Assembly (NCBI GenBank): GCA_012517765.1
Contig: JAAYUI010000003.1
Coordinates: 1 to 64,000, forward strand
DNA length: 64,000 bases
Source: Caldisericales bacterium
Lineage (GTDB): Bacteria > Caldisericota > Caldisericia > JAAYUI01
Direction: 5' to 3'
Under the pieces are notes generated by a model. That model worked only from the letters and a program-made list of their open reading frames with translations. It was not told the origin of the DNA and ran no database searches. The position numbers were made by a program, and so were the translations under genes. Positions 8,303-16,352 of the stretch are shown one piece after another (the first letter of the stretch is position 1; every line of letters starts with the position of its first letter).

Positions 8303-9689
8303 CAGCTACGCCTCCTACCGGCCTTGATTTGCCGACATATTTTCTTTTTGCTTTCCAGATCAGCTCCGGAATGATTTTTCTTCCCCTTCCAAGCTCGTCA
8401 AAACATCCCCTGTTGTCCCAGTAAAGAGGGCATGCCCCGCAACAGATGTTTTTCTTGTCGCAATCATTGCATACTGGTGGGACAAACTCCTTTTTCCTGA
8501 AGTAGAGGGACTGCCTGTTGAACCAGATGTCCCTGAAGTTCTCTCTGAGGATGTTTCCAATCCCGTTTTCAAAAGAAGAACAGGGCAAGACTGACCCATC
8601 TGGTGCCACTGAAAGCAAGCCGTCGGATGCTGCACAGCTTGTTCCACCAATGCCTTCGGCGACAGTGTTTATGATGCAGTATGGCATAGGTGAGTACCAA
8701 ACCAGCTTTATCCCTGTTTTTTTGCACTCTGATTTTATCTTTGGGAGCACCCTGGCAATCTCGGTATATCCGACCTCGTCAGGATGGTCCTGCGCATGAC
8801 CTGTCCTTATCACCATGTTCATCGACTGGTACTCGAGCCCAAGCTCCTCTTTTGCGAATTTTGGCAGCTGGTCGACATAGTCGATGTTGTCCTTGCATAT
8901 CGTTGTGTTTATGTGGGCGTGTATTCCCAGAGATTTGAGTTTCTTGAACCCTTCAACGGTTTTTTTGAATGCCATTGGGTGGCCGACCACCCTGTCATGG
9001 ACTTCTGGTATGGACGATTCAAGGGAAACCTGTGCCGAATCAAGCCCGGCTTCTTTCAATCTGTATGGCAGGTCTGTGACCCCGCACATTATACCGTTGG
9101 TTATCAGGTTTACCCTCAAGCCAATGCTTTTTGCATAAGAAACTATCTCGACGATGTCTTTTCGCAGGGTTGGTTCTCCGCCGGTTAGCGAGACCGTTGG
9201 CACCTTGGCGTCATTTTTGATTGTCAGGAGAACTTTTTTTACCTGTTCAGTCGTCATTCCTGGCAATGCTTTTCCACGCTCGGGCGAAGAAGCATAGCAA
9301 AAAACACACTTATTCTGGCAACGGTAGGTCAGAGCGATTTCCGAGAGAACAGGTAGCTCCCTCTTGTGGGAACCAAAGCTGGTTGTCTTGACCTGCACAG
9401 GCATGCACTCCGGGCTTTTTAATAACTCGAGGATTGTTTCCAGGAGCCTCCTGGCATCTCTTGCAACATCCTCTTCCTTGACGCCATAATTGTTGGCAAC
9501 ATCTTTTACTGCAAGATAAGACTGCCCCTGGGGCAGTGAATACATCTTCCCCAAAAGCTCAACCCCGGTCCTGTTGAGGTAATGGACCTTGTTGGGTTTT
9601 ATGATCAGGACCCCGTCCTCGTCCCTTACAAATACATAATCTCTTGTGCTGTCAACTACCTGGTTGACAAATTGCCCATAATTTTCCAT
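8292..9689 (-). CDS. Radical SAM/SPASM peptide maturase with N-terminal PqqD-like domain
   Basis: The 465-aa enzyme has three visible parts. Residues about 17-90 resemble PqqD, the RiPP recognition element that grips precursor peptides (VRDEDGVLIIKPNKVHYLN, then a helical tail). Residues about 110-320 are the radical SAM core with Cys124, Cys128, Cys131 (CQNKCVFC, CxxxCxxC) and the SAM-binding SLTGGEPTL. Residues 352-430 are a full SPASM domain: Cys352, 370, 407, 410, 416, 417, 420, 429, enough for two extra iron-sulfur clusters. Such enzymes make thioether, cyclophane or epimerised peptides. Its ATG overlaps the stop of the Cys-repeat DUF2207 gene by one base (TAATG), strongly indicating that the tail is its substrate. 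The exact chemistry cannot be told. Confidence 0.92.
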   Translation of the reverse strand: MENYGQFVNQVVDSTRDYVFVRDEDGVLIIKPNKVHYLNRTGVELLGKMYSLPQGQSYLAVKDVANNYGVKEEDVARDARRLLETILELLKSPECMPVQVKTTSFGSHKRELPVLSEIALTYRCQNKCVFCYASSPERGKALPGMTTEQVKKVLLTIKNDAKVPTVSLTGGEPTLRKDIVEIVSYAKSIGLRVNLITNGIMCGVTDLPYRLKEAGLDSAQVSLESSIPEVHDRVVGHPMAFKKTVEGFKKLKSLGIHAHINTTICKDNIDYVDQLPKFAKEELGLEYQSMNMVIRTGHAQDHPDEVGYTEIARVLPKIKSECKKTGIKLVWYSPMPYCIINTVAEGIGGTSCAASDGLLSVAPDGSVLPCSSFENGIGNILRENFRDIWFNRQSLYFRKKEFVPPVCNDCDKKNICCGACPLYWDNRGCFDELGRGRKIIPELIWKAKRKYVGKSRPVGGVADEA

Positions 9690-12328
9690 TAGAAGCTGGA
9701 TACGCAGGCACTATGGCATGCCGAGTGGCAGGCGCTGTGGCAAACGCAGGCACTATGGCATGCTGAATGGCAAGCGGAATGAACGCAAGCAGAATGGCAG
9801 GCGTCGTGCACGCAGGCGCTGTGGCAAGCCGAGTGGCAAGCAGAATGGCATGCGTCATAAGCCTTGTTTACAACATTTGGTATGCCCAGTCCCAATGCGT
9901 TTTCTACAGCCTCAGTGGTTTTTGAAACTGCGCCTTCAACAGATGAAGCAAGGCTTGATGCAAAGTTTTCCACAGACGAGGCTGCTTTGTCTGCCCATCC
10001 AACGAAAACGGGCTGGTACTGGTTCGGGAGCTGCCTCACATTGTCATGGTATCTGTCAGAGAGAATGAGCCACGGAATCATCCTGCGGGTGTAGAGCTCA
10101 TCAACGGGAGCGGCACCCCTTCTGTAGAGGTTCCATGAGTTTTCTATCTCGTCCCGGTATTTTTTTCTTGTGGCTTTGGGGTCGGCGTCCCATATTTTGC
10201 TGGACAGCGATTTGGCCACAGCATCAATGATAGTGGAGACCTTGTCTCTTGGGATTGTTCCCTCTGGGGTCACACATTCAAGCAATACCTTTTCATAAGG
10301 TTCTGTCGCCAGTTTTGGGTTGGTCAGCTCAAGCTGGATTGGCGTCTTGCCAACTATTGTGACGGCGTTCTTTGTTGCAAGCTGGAGCACTATCAGCCCT
10401 ATCACCTTGTCCTGCTGGCCAAGATACATTGCGGCCTCGATGGCATTCAGGTCGGCGACCTTTCCCTCAACAGAGAAGGTTTCGAGCTCTATCTCTGGCG
10501 ACTCATACTTTGTGGCTTCCCTTATCTGTCTGATTCTGGCCTTTCTCTTGCCCATCTTTGCCAGCCAGAACAACAGCAAAATTCCGAGAATGAGGAACGC
10601 AAAGAATATTACCGTGCCTGACCTGTCGTGCCAGAACCTTGCAAACAGGAACCCCCTCTTGAAAGTCCCTGCAGGGAAACTGACATACAAGTTTTCAAGC
10701 CCCTCTGGTTTGATGGATGAAATCTCGGAGTAGACCTTATTTCCTTCGGCCTTGAAGTTGTCAGAATTTGCATTGCCCGGGTAATACACCTCGGCTGGTC
10801 CTAGGCCTTCAGGGTAAGTCAGCTCTATATAAAGTTTTTTTATTGCGGCATTGCTGTTTCCAAATAGCAAGCCAAGATCAAAATATTGAAAATCCTCATT
10901 TGTGTCCGTATATGTGCCATCTATCGCGGCACCATATATTTTAAAACCGTATCTGAATGTTTTTTTCTCGCCGTTTTTTGCGCCCCAGTAATAAGTCAGT
11001 TTCTGCCAGTCGAAAATATCATGGTATGTCCTGAGGATGTATGTGCCAGGGGTGCCTGATTTGGAGAGAATAAAGTCGGTTTCGTTCTCTTTTACAAAAG
11101 GGGCTTCCATCCACTGGTACTTGTCCAGTGTTATCGATATTTCGTTGCTCCAGTCGCCCTTGTCGCCCCTAAATAACATGTCCCACTGGATTTCGTATGT
11201 GGCAGTCCCTTTTTGGTCGATGTCAATTTTGATCTTTGCCGATTCTATTACCTGGCTGGTCGCATTTTCAGCGTTGTATGCAACCTCCGGCGTTGCCATT
11301 ATTACTGAATCGTTGCCAATAATTTTTGCCTGGTAATAGGCTGTTTCGCCAGGCTCCAGCAAATCGCTGTCGAGAAGAAAATAAGTGTTGCTGTTGCTGG
11401 CCTTAATCAGCTCATTTTGGAATACCCTTGTTTTGTTGCCAATTTTTCTGATAAGTTGCAGTTTACCGCTATCAAGCCATTTTGGGTCAACATTCATGAT
11501 GTTGATCGTTCTCGTGTCGTCGTCAATTCCGGCAACAATGTTTATGAAAAAGTTTTTTTCTTCCTTTTCTGGAGGATTTGTTTGTGAAGTGAAATATTTT
11601 TCAGGCAGGAAAAGCTCGACATAAGCTTTTTCTTCAGCAATGGTGTTATCTTTCTCGGCATGAATCGAAAGATAGTTTTTACCTGTTCTTTCGTCTGGAG
11701 TGGGGAAGAAGATGAATCTGTCAAAATTTGATTTGTTCGATTCGTTTGTTTGCAATCCTGTTGCACCTACTACGGCGTCTGTGACCTGTTCGGGCTTGTT
11801 GATGCTGCTGGATAGCTCAATTGGAAGAACAATCTGGACGACAATCTTTTCGATTGGCACACTCCACTGGATTGGTGCCCAGCCAAAGTCCCTTGTTCCC
11901 TGCCTTGAATTGCCGGTAATATCGCGATCAATAGCGTATTCCCAATGAAAGGTGTATGTCTTTCCCGGAACAGTTTCAGAACCAAATTCTGCCTTGTAAA
12001 AATTATCTCCCAGGGAAACAAGCGAAGCAGGAATTTTTTGGTCCCCTTCAAGAAGGTACTGGTCTTTTATCCTGTGACCGCTGTCGAAAGGTCCAATCTT
12101 GTTGATGACATCCCTGCTATCGGTCTCCAGGAATGTGAGGTCTTGCTTGACTGTTGCGGTGCCATCGGACTGAAGAACAAAATAGCTCTTGAACTCCTTT
12201 AAATTAGGGGCTCCAGCCGCTCTCGATGACAGCAATGGAAATTGCAGTAAAAAAAGAAAGAACAAGGCGAGCGAAATGGCCCGCCTTGTTTTGTCACTTC
12301 TTGCCACGAGTTGCGATCTCATTTTCAA
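9689..12328 (-). CDS. DUF2207 membrane protein with C-terminal Cys-His-Ser-Ala repeat tail
   Basis: This 879-aa protein has a signal peptide (hydrophobic about 17-36), a large extracytoplasmic DUF2207 region (about 40-565), one TM helix (about 571-590) followed by the positive stretch KMGKRKARIR, a cytoplasmic domain (about 600-815), and a 55-residue tail (825-879). The tail has 13 Cys and 11 His arranged mainly as repeating CHSA. DUF2207 proteins are normally shorter and lack this tail. Positive-inside topology puts the tail in the cytoplasm with the radical SAM enzyme encoded next. The start is TTG 12328 or ATG 12322, both inside the end of the upstream lipoyl-carrier gene. The DUF2207 function is unknown. 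A metal-binding tail is the main alternative to a modified peptide. Confidence 0.88.
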   Translation of the reverse strand: MKMRSQLVARSDKTRRAISLALFFLFLLQFPLLSSRAAGAPNLKEFKSYFVLQSDGTATVKQDLTFLETDSRDVINKIGPFDSGHRIKDQYLLEGDQKIPASLVSLGDNFYKAEFGSETVPGKTYTFHWEYAIDRDITGNSRQGTRDFGWAPIQWSVPIEKIVVQIVLPIELSSSINKPEQVTDAVVGATGLQTNESNKSNFDRFIFFPTPDERTGKNYLSIHAEKDNTIAEEKAYVELFLPEKYFTSQTNPPEKEEKNFFINIVAGIDDDTRTINIMNVDPKWLDSGKLQLIRKIGNKTRVFQNELIKASNSNTYFLLDSDLLEPGETAYYQAKIIGNDSVIMATPEVAYNAENATSQVIESAKIKIDIDQKGTATYEIQWDMLFRGDKGDWSNEISITLDKYQWMEAPFVKENETDFILSKSGTPGTYILRTYHDIFDWQKLTYYWGAKNGEKKTFRYGFKIYGAAIDGTYTDTNEDFQYFDLGLLFGNSNAAIKKLYIELTYPEGLGPAEVYYPGNANSDNFKAEGNKVYSEISSIKPEGLENLYVSFPAGTFKRGFLFARFWHDRSGTVIFFAFLILGILLLFWLAKMGKRKARIRQIREATKYESPEIELETFSVEGKVADLNAIEAAMYLGQQDKVIGLIVLQLATKNAVTIVGKTPIQLELTNPKLATEPYEKVLLECVTPEGTIPRDKVSTIIDAVAKSLSSKIWDADPKATRKKYRDEIENSWNLYRRGAAPVDELYTRRMIPWLILSDRYHDNVRQLPNQYQPVFVGWADKAASSVENFASSLASSVEGAVSKTTEAVENALGLGIPNVVNKAYDACHSACHSACHSACVHDACHSACVHSACHSACHSACVCHSACHSACHSACVSSF
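9692..9856 (-). repeat. Coding repeat: Cys-His-Ser-Ala tail (residues 825-879)
   Basis: Cysteines are at 827, 831, 835, 839, 844, 848, 853, 857, 861, 863, 867, 871 and 875: runs of 4-residue spacing, broken by VHDA, VHSA and a VC step. All 13 Cys are TGC. Ala, Ser and His codons vary (Ala GCA/GCT/GCC; Ser TCT/TCG/AGC/AGT/TCC/TCA; His CAT/CAC), so the peptide pattern is kept while the DNA repeat has diverged. Confidence 0.95.
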
Positions 12329-12713
12329 GCCAGGGTGTTACCTTGTCCCCGAAGAACAATTTTTCGAGTTCACCGGCATCGCCCATTTCAATCTTGAACA
12401 GCCAGTTATTGTAGGGGTCCTTGTTGATGATTGATGGGTCGTCAACAGCGTCTTCGTTGACAGCTATTACAGTTCCCGAGACCGGACTGTAAATTTTTCC
12501 GAGCCATTTTCCAGTTTCAAGTGATCCGACCTGATCATTCTGCGAGACTTCGTCATCTTCCATCGGGAGCTCTATGAATGAAATCTCCCCGGCCAGTTTT
12601 GTTCCGAATTCATCTATTCCAACGATTGCAACGTTGCCGTCTTTTTTAACCCAGAAATGTTCCTTGTGGTAATAAAGATCATCTGGCAGATTGTAGTCGC
12701 CAATTTTTGGCAT
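12294..12713 (-). CDS. GcvH-like lipoyl carrier protein of LbpA type
   Basis: The 139-aa protein is related to the glycine cleavage H protein: an opening like LPDDLYYHKEHFWVKKDG, then the lipoyl-lysine region LETGKWLGKIYSPVSG with Lys69. The E-T/S-G-K-W context resembles lipoate-binding proteins (LbpA) linked to sulfur metabolism rather than the ESVKA of true GcvH. Start ATG 12713 is fixed by GAGGAGGTG just upstream; the in-frame ATG at 12737 lies before that site. It heads the operon and overlaps the DUF2207 start by about 30 bases. A role as lipoyl or sulfur/redox carrier for the radical SAM system is inference. Confidence 0.82.
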   Translation of the reverse strand: MPKIGDYNLPDDLYYHKEHFWVKKDGNVAIVGIDEFGTKLAGEISFIELPMEDDEVSQNDQVGSLETGKWLGKIYSPVSGTVIAVNEDAVDDPSIINKDPYNNWLFKIEMGDAGELEKLFFGDKVTPWLENEIATRGKK

Positions 12714-12751
12714 GCGACACCTCCTCTTTGAGTCCACCTGAATACTGGTGG

Positions 12752-12780
12752 ATTTTACAACGCCATTTTCACTGCGTCAA
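12752..12780 (-). promoter_or_regulatory. Sigma70-type promoter of the lipoyl carrier/DUF2207/radical SAM operon
   Basis: On the minus strand TTGACG (12780-12775), 17-base spacer, TAAAAT (12757-12752). The predicted start leaves a leader of about 30 bases with a GGAGG ribosome site before ATG 12713. No other convincing promoter is seen down to 6634. Confidence 0.7.
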
Positions 12781-12794
12781 CACGGAAAGGAACC

Positions 12795-12822
12795 TTGACA
12801 GAAAGGGGTCCTAGGCTAGAAT
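12795..12822 (+). promoter_or_regulatory. Promoter of the gcv operon, possibly leaderless
   Basis: TTGACA (12795-12800), 16-base spacer, TAGAAT (12817-12822). The -10 box overlaps the ATG at 12821, so transcription would start near 12829-12830, where an in-frame GTG lies. No glycine riboswitch-like aptamer fits in this short gap. Confidence 0.55.
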
Positions 12823-13192
12823 GCGAAGCGTGAGCAATATTGAACAGTACGTTGAAATTGAAGACTGCTGGGTCGGCCAGTGCGGCCAGGAATTTTATGT
12901 TGGCCTGCTTCCTTCAACCATCGAAAAGATCGGAAACGTGACTTTTGTGGACAGGATACCCATTGGCAAAATATTGTCAAAAGGCGCAATCATTGGAATA
13001 TTGGAAACATCAAAGCTTGGTGACTGGCCCTTGAAATCGCCTGTCAACGCACTTGTGCTTGCCTTTAATGACAAATTGAACAAAAATCCGGCACTCTGTA
13101 TTGCCTGCGACATGGACGAAAACTGGATCGTGAAATGCAGGGTCCAGGGGATATCAGTGATCTCTGATCTTGGCGAAGCCAGGACACGATAA
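12821..13192 (+). CDS. Diverged GcvH-like lipoyl-domain protein
   Basis: The 123-aa protein keeps the H-protein layout: an opening strand pair, VTFVDRIPIGKILSKGAIIGILETSK, then SPVNALVLAFNDKLNKNPAL. The candidate lipoyl lysine is Lys65 in LETSK, with one extra residue before the conserved S/A-P-V turn. It is shorter and far more diverged than the canonical GcvH encoded 15 bases downstream. Whether it is lipoylated is unknown; it may be a regulator or an alternative carrier. The ATG at 12821 is annotated, but the promoter position suggests the in-frame GTG at 12830 may be the true start. Confidence 0.65.
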   Translation: MRSVSNIEQYVEIEDCWVGQCGQEFYVGLLPSTIEKIGNVTFVDRIPIGKILSKGAIIGILETSKLGDWPLKSPVNALVLAFNDKLNKNPALCIACDMDENWIVKCRVQGISVISDLGEARTR

Positions 13193-13207
13193 ACACAGGA
13201 GGAACAT

Positions 13208-13576
13208 ATGAAAGTTTATTACACGAAGACAGATGAATATGTTAAAGTAGACGGCGACACAGCCATTGTTGGCATCACCGAATATGCCCAGCACCATTTG
13301 GGTGACATAATTTTTGTCGACAAGATCGCTGTTGGAAAACAGGTCAAGAAAGAGGGTATCCTGACAGCCATCGAATCGGTGAAGGCAGCAACAGATGTTT
13401 TTTCTCCGGTATCCGGTGAAATCCTTGAATTCAACGAAAATGTTTCCAAGACCCCGGCCATCATAAACCAGTCGGCCGAAGGTGATGGGTGGATTGCAAA
13501 GATAAAGCTTTCAGACCCAAATGAGATCAATTCCCTTCTTTCACCAGAAGACTACTCAAAAATCCACGCAGAGTGA
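13208..13576 (+). CDS. gcvH: Glycine cleavage system H protein
   Basis: The 122-aa lipoyl protein shuttles the aminomethyl group of glycine between decarboxylase, T protein and dihydrolipoamide dehydrogenase. It shows the classic ESVKAATDVFSPVSGEI motif with lipoyl Lys59 and the downstream NENVSKTPAIIN segment. Start ATG 13208 has AGGAGG about 6 bases upstream. It is 8 bases from gcvPA and clearly in operon with it. Length is typical for the shorter Gram-positive/thermophile-style H protein. Confidence 0.95.
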   Translation: MKVYYTKTDEYVKVDGDTAIVGITEYAQHHLGDIIFVDKIAVGKQVKKEGILTAIESVKAATDVFSPVSGEILEFNENVSKTPAIINQSAEGDGWIAKIKLSDPNEINSLLSPEDYSKIHAE

Positions 13577-13584
13577 GGCCTTAG

Positions 13585-14916
13585 ATGCGTTATATGCCAT
13601 TGTCCCCGGACGATGTCCGGGAAATGCTTGTTGCAATTGGCGTCAAAACCATAGATGATCTTTTTGCACCAGTTCCTAAAGATGTCAGGTTCCAGGGTGC
13701 ATTGGACATACCAGAGGCCATGTCAGAAGTCGAGCTCAGGAGACATGTTCATGGCCTTGCCGATGAAAACCATGATGCCACAAAATCGCTCTGTTTTGCT
13801 GGAGGGACGGGATATTATCATTACATACCGTCCGCTGTAAACATGCTTTCCGGCCTTCCTGAGCTCCTGACGGCCTACACTCCATACCAGCCAGAACTTT
13901 CACAGGGCATACTGATGGCCATTTTTGAATTCCAGACCCTGATGACCGAGCTTACTGGCCTTCCAATCTCGAATGCGTCACTCTATGATGGCTCAACTGC
14001 CGTCTGCGAAGCGGCAAGGATGGCCGTGACCCAGTCAGGGAAAAATATTATATCGATAAGCTCTCTCGCGCACCCCTCGTATATCGACACACTCAAGTCC
14101 TTCGCGTCGTTCCTTGGCTATGAAATAAGGATTATTCCGGCCGCGGGCGACAGGACAGATGCCTCCAGGGTTGCTGAGTACGCAAAAGACTCAGCTTGCA
14201 TAATAATCCAGAGCCCGAATGTTTCGGGAACAATCGAGGATGTCGAGCTGATCGCAAAAAACACAAAATCTGCAGGCTCTTACACTGTTCAGGTTGTTGC
14301 AGAGACAATTTCATTAGGACTTCTAAAGCGTCCGGGTGACCTTGGTATCGATATCTGCTGTGGTGATGCACAATCTTTTGGAAACCCGCTTGCATTTGGT
14401 GGCCCATATCTTGGTTTCATGACTTGCACCGAGGAGTTCATAAGAAAACTTCCGGGCAGGATTGTTGGTGAAACCACAGACAGGCATGGCAACACAGTTC
14501 TCACTCTCACGCTCAGGCCGAGAGAACAGGACATAAAGAGGGAAAAGGCAACTTCAAATATTTGCACCAATAACAGCAACTCAATGCTTCGTGCTTTGAT
14601 ATATCTCCTCCTGATGGGCAAGAAGGGGCTTGCTGAAGTGGCCAGACAGAACTATGACAAGGCCCATTATTTTGCAGAAAAAGCAAAATCTGCCGGCCTC
14701 AAGGTTCTCAACCAGAGTCCATTTTTCAATGAGGTCACAATAGCGCTTCCTTCAAAAAAGGAAACCTTTGCAACTGACATGCTGCAGAGAGGGTTTGTTG
14801 TTTCCCCTACAGAAATACCGGCAACAGGCAAGACTGTAACAGTGGCTGTTACCGAGATGCTCACAAAGGAAGAAATCGAGGCGTTTGTCGAGGCGCTCAA
14901 GGAGGTGGCTGCATGA
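13585..14916 (+). CDS. gcvPA: Glycine dehydrogenase (decarboxylating) subunit 1
   Basis: The 443-aa N-terminal half of split P protein, which with GcvPB decarboxylates glycine and loads the methylamine group on GcvH. Recognised by the opening YMPLSPDDVREMLVAIGV, the segment CFAGGTGYYHYIPSAV, and the conserved NASLYDGSTAVCEAA. This subunit does not carry the PLP lysine. Length is normal. The stop overlaps the gcvPB start by 4 bases, giving coupled 1:1 synthesis. An ATG at codon 4 is an alternative start. Confidence 0.95.
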   Translation: MRYMPLSPDDVREMLVAIGVKTIDDLFAPVPKDVRFQGALDIPEAMSEVELRRHVHGLADENHDATKSLCFAGGTGYYHYIPSAVNMLSGLPELLTAYTPYQPELSQGILMAIFEFQTLMTELTGLPISNASLYDGSTAVCEAARMAVTQSGKNIISISSLAHPSYIDTLKSFASFLGYEIRIIPAAGDRTDASRVAEYAKDSACIIIQSPNVSGTIEDVELIAKNTKSAGSYTVQVVAETISLGLLKRPGDLGIDICCGDAQSFGNPLAFGGPYLGFMTCTEEFIRKLPGRIVGETTDRHGNTVLTLTLRPREQDIKREKATSNICTNNSNSMLRALIYLLLMGKKGLAEVARQNYDKAHYFAEKAKSAGLKVLNQSPFFNEVTIALPSKKETFATDMLQRGFVVSPTEIPATGKTVTVAVTEMLTKEEIEAFVEALKEVAA

Positions 14917-16352
14917 CCAGCTACATTTTTAACAACTCCAAGGCAGGAAAAGTAGGATATAGTCTTCCACCATCCGATGTACCAAGAGCTGAGTTGCCGA
15001 AGGGTCTCGTGAATGAAAAGGAACTTGATCTTCCAGAGATAACTGAAGTCGAGGTGGTGCGCCATGTGACAGCAATGGCCAAGGAAACTTATGGTGTTGA
15101 CACAGGTTTCTATCCGCTTGGCTCATGCACCATGAAATATAACCCTCGTATAAATGAAGAGTTGGCTGCGCTAGAGGGTTTTGTCAATCTCCATCCGGAC
15201 ACACCAATAGAAGGTTGCCAGGGCGCCCTGGAGATGATGTACAATCTTGAAAAATATTTCTGTGCAATAACCGGCATGGACGCCTTTACTCTTGCCCCAG
15301 CAGCAGGCGCCCATGGTGAGATGACTGGGATGAGCATTATTCACCAGTACCACAAATCCAGGGGTGACGCAAAACGCAACAAGGTCCTCATCCCTGATTC
15401 GGCACATGGCACAAACCCGGCTTCGGCAGTGGCTTCTGGTTTTGAAACGGTTACTATTCCGTCAAATTCATCCGGTGGAGTTGATATGGATGCCCTGGAC
15501 AGGAACATGACCGATGAGATTGCTGGGCTCATGCTCACCAACCCGAACACAGCAGGTATTTTTGACCCAAACACCTGCGAGATAGCAAGAATCGTCCACA
15601 GCAGGGGTGGATTGCTTTATTACGATGGTGCAAACCTCAATGCCCTTATGGGAATCAGTCGTCCTGGTGATTTTGGGTTTGATGTTGTCCATCTCAACCT
15701 TCACAAAACATTCTCCACACCGCACGGTGGTGGTGGACCTGGATCAGCTCCGGTTGGAGTAAAGGATTTCTTGAAGCCGTACCTTCCGGTTCCCCATGTC
15801 GCAAAGAATGGTGACACATATTATTTTGATTACAACATGCCAAAATCAATTGGCAGGATCAGGGCCACCTGGGGTAATTTCCTTGTACTTCTGAAAGCTT
15901 ATTGTTACATCAGGACCATGGGTCCAAAGGGACTCAAACAGGCAAGCGAGCATGCCGTGCTTTCTGCAAACTACATAAGGGTCAAGATCAATGATCTTTA
16001 TCCGGAAGGATTCCCGGGGCTTTGCATGCACGAATGTGTAATGTCCGGATTGCCTCTCAAGAAATTCAATGTCCTGACCAAGGATGTCTCAAAAAGGCTC
16101 ATGGACTACGGTTTCCACCCGCCAACAAACTACTTCCCGCTCATTATTCCAGAGGCAATCATGATCGAGCCAACCGAATCAGAGTCCAAGGAAATGGTGG
16201 ATTCCTTTATTGCGGCAATGAGGGCCATCTACAAAGAGGCCGAAGAGGGAAAGATTGATTTCTCCCTGGCACCACTCACAAAAGAGGTTTCCAGGGTCGA
16301 CGAAACAAAGGCCGCAAGAACACCAATCCTTCGCTGGACAAAGAAGGCTTGA
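14913..16352 (+). CDS. gcvPB: Glycine dehydrogenase (decarboxylating) subunit 2
   Basis: The 479-aa PLP-binding half of the split P protein. Typical segments are GFYPLGSCTMKYNP near residue 67, the PLP lysine in HLNLHKTFSTPHGGGGPGSA, and the closing PTNYFPLIIPEAIMIEPTE. Together with GcvPA it forms the heterotetrameric glycine decarboxylase. No gcvT or lipoamide dehydrogenase gene follows; the next gene is a metallopeptidase-like protein whose TTG start overlaps the gcvPB stop. Confidence 0.96.
   Translation: MTSYIFNNSKAGKVGYSLPPSDVPRAELPKGLVNEKELDLPEITEVEVVRHVTAMAKETYGVDTGFYPLGSCTMKYNPRINEELAALEGFVNLHPDTPIEGCQGALEMMYNLEKYFCAITGMDAFTLAPAAGAHGEMTGMSIIHQYHKSRGDAKRNKVLIPDSAHGTNPASAVASGFETVTIPSNSSGGVDMDALDRNMTDEIAGLMLTNPNTAGIFDPNTCEIARIVHSRGGLLYYDGANLNALMGISRPGDFGFDVVHLNLHKTFSTPHGGGGPGSAPVGVKDFLKPYLPVPHVAKNGDTYYFDYNMPKSIGRIRATWGNFLVLLKAYCYIRTMGPKGLKQASEHAVLSANYIRVKINDLYPEGFPGLCMHECVMSGLPLKKFNVLTKDVSKRLMDYGFHPPTNYFPLIIPEAIMIEPTESESKEMVDSFIAAMRAIYKEAEEGKIDFSLAPLTKEVSRVDETKAARTPILRWTKKA

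Noticed and set aside
9692-9856. CRISPR-like or microsatellite DNA repeat
   Set aside because: The repeat is in-frame, codons have diverged and spacing changes follow the reading frame, so it is a protein repeat.
9718-10068. Arg/Gly/Cys-rich plus-strand frame opposite the CHSA repeat
   Set aside because: Its repetitive composition is just the complement of the TGC-rich tail codons; the minus-strand frame has full gene context.
12714-12820. Possible glycine riboswitch upstream of the gcv genes
   Set aside because: The divergent gap is only about 107 bases and is filled by two promoters and a ribosome site; no tandem glycine-aptamer pattern is seen.
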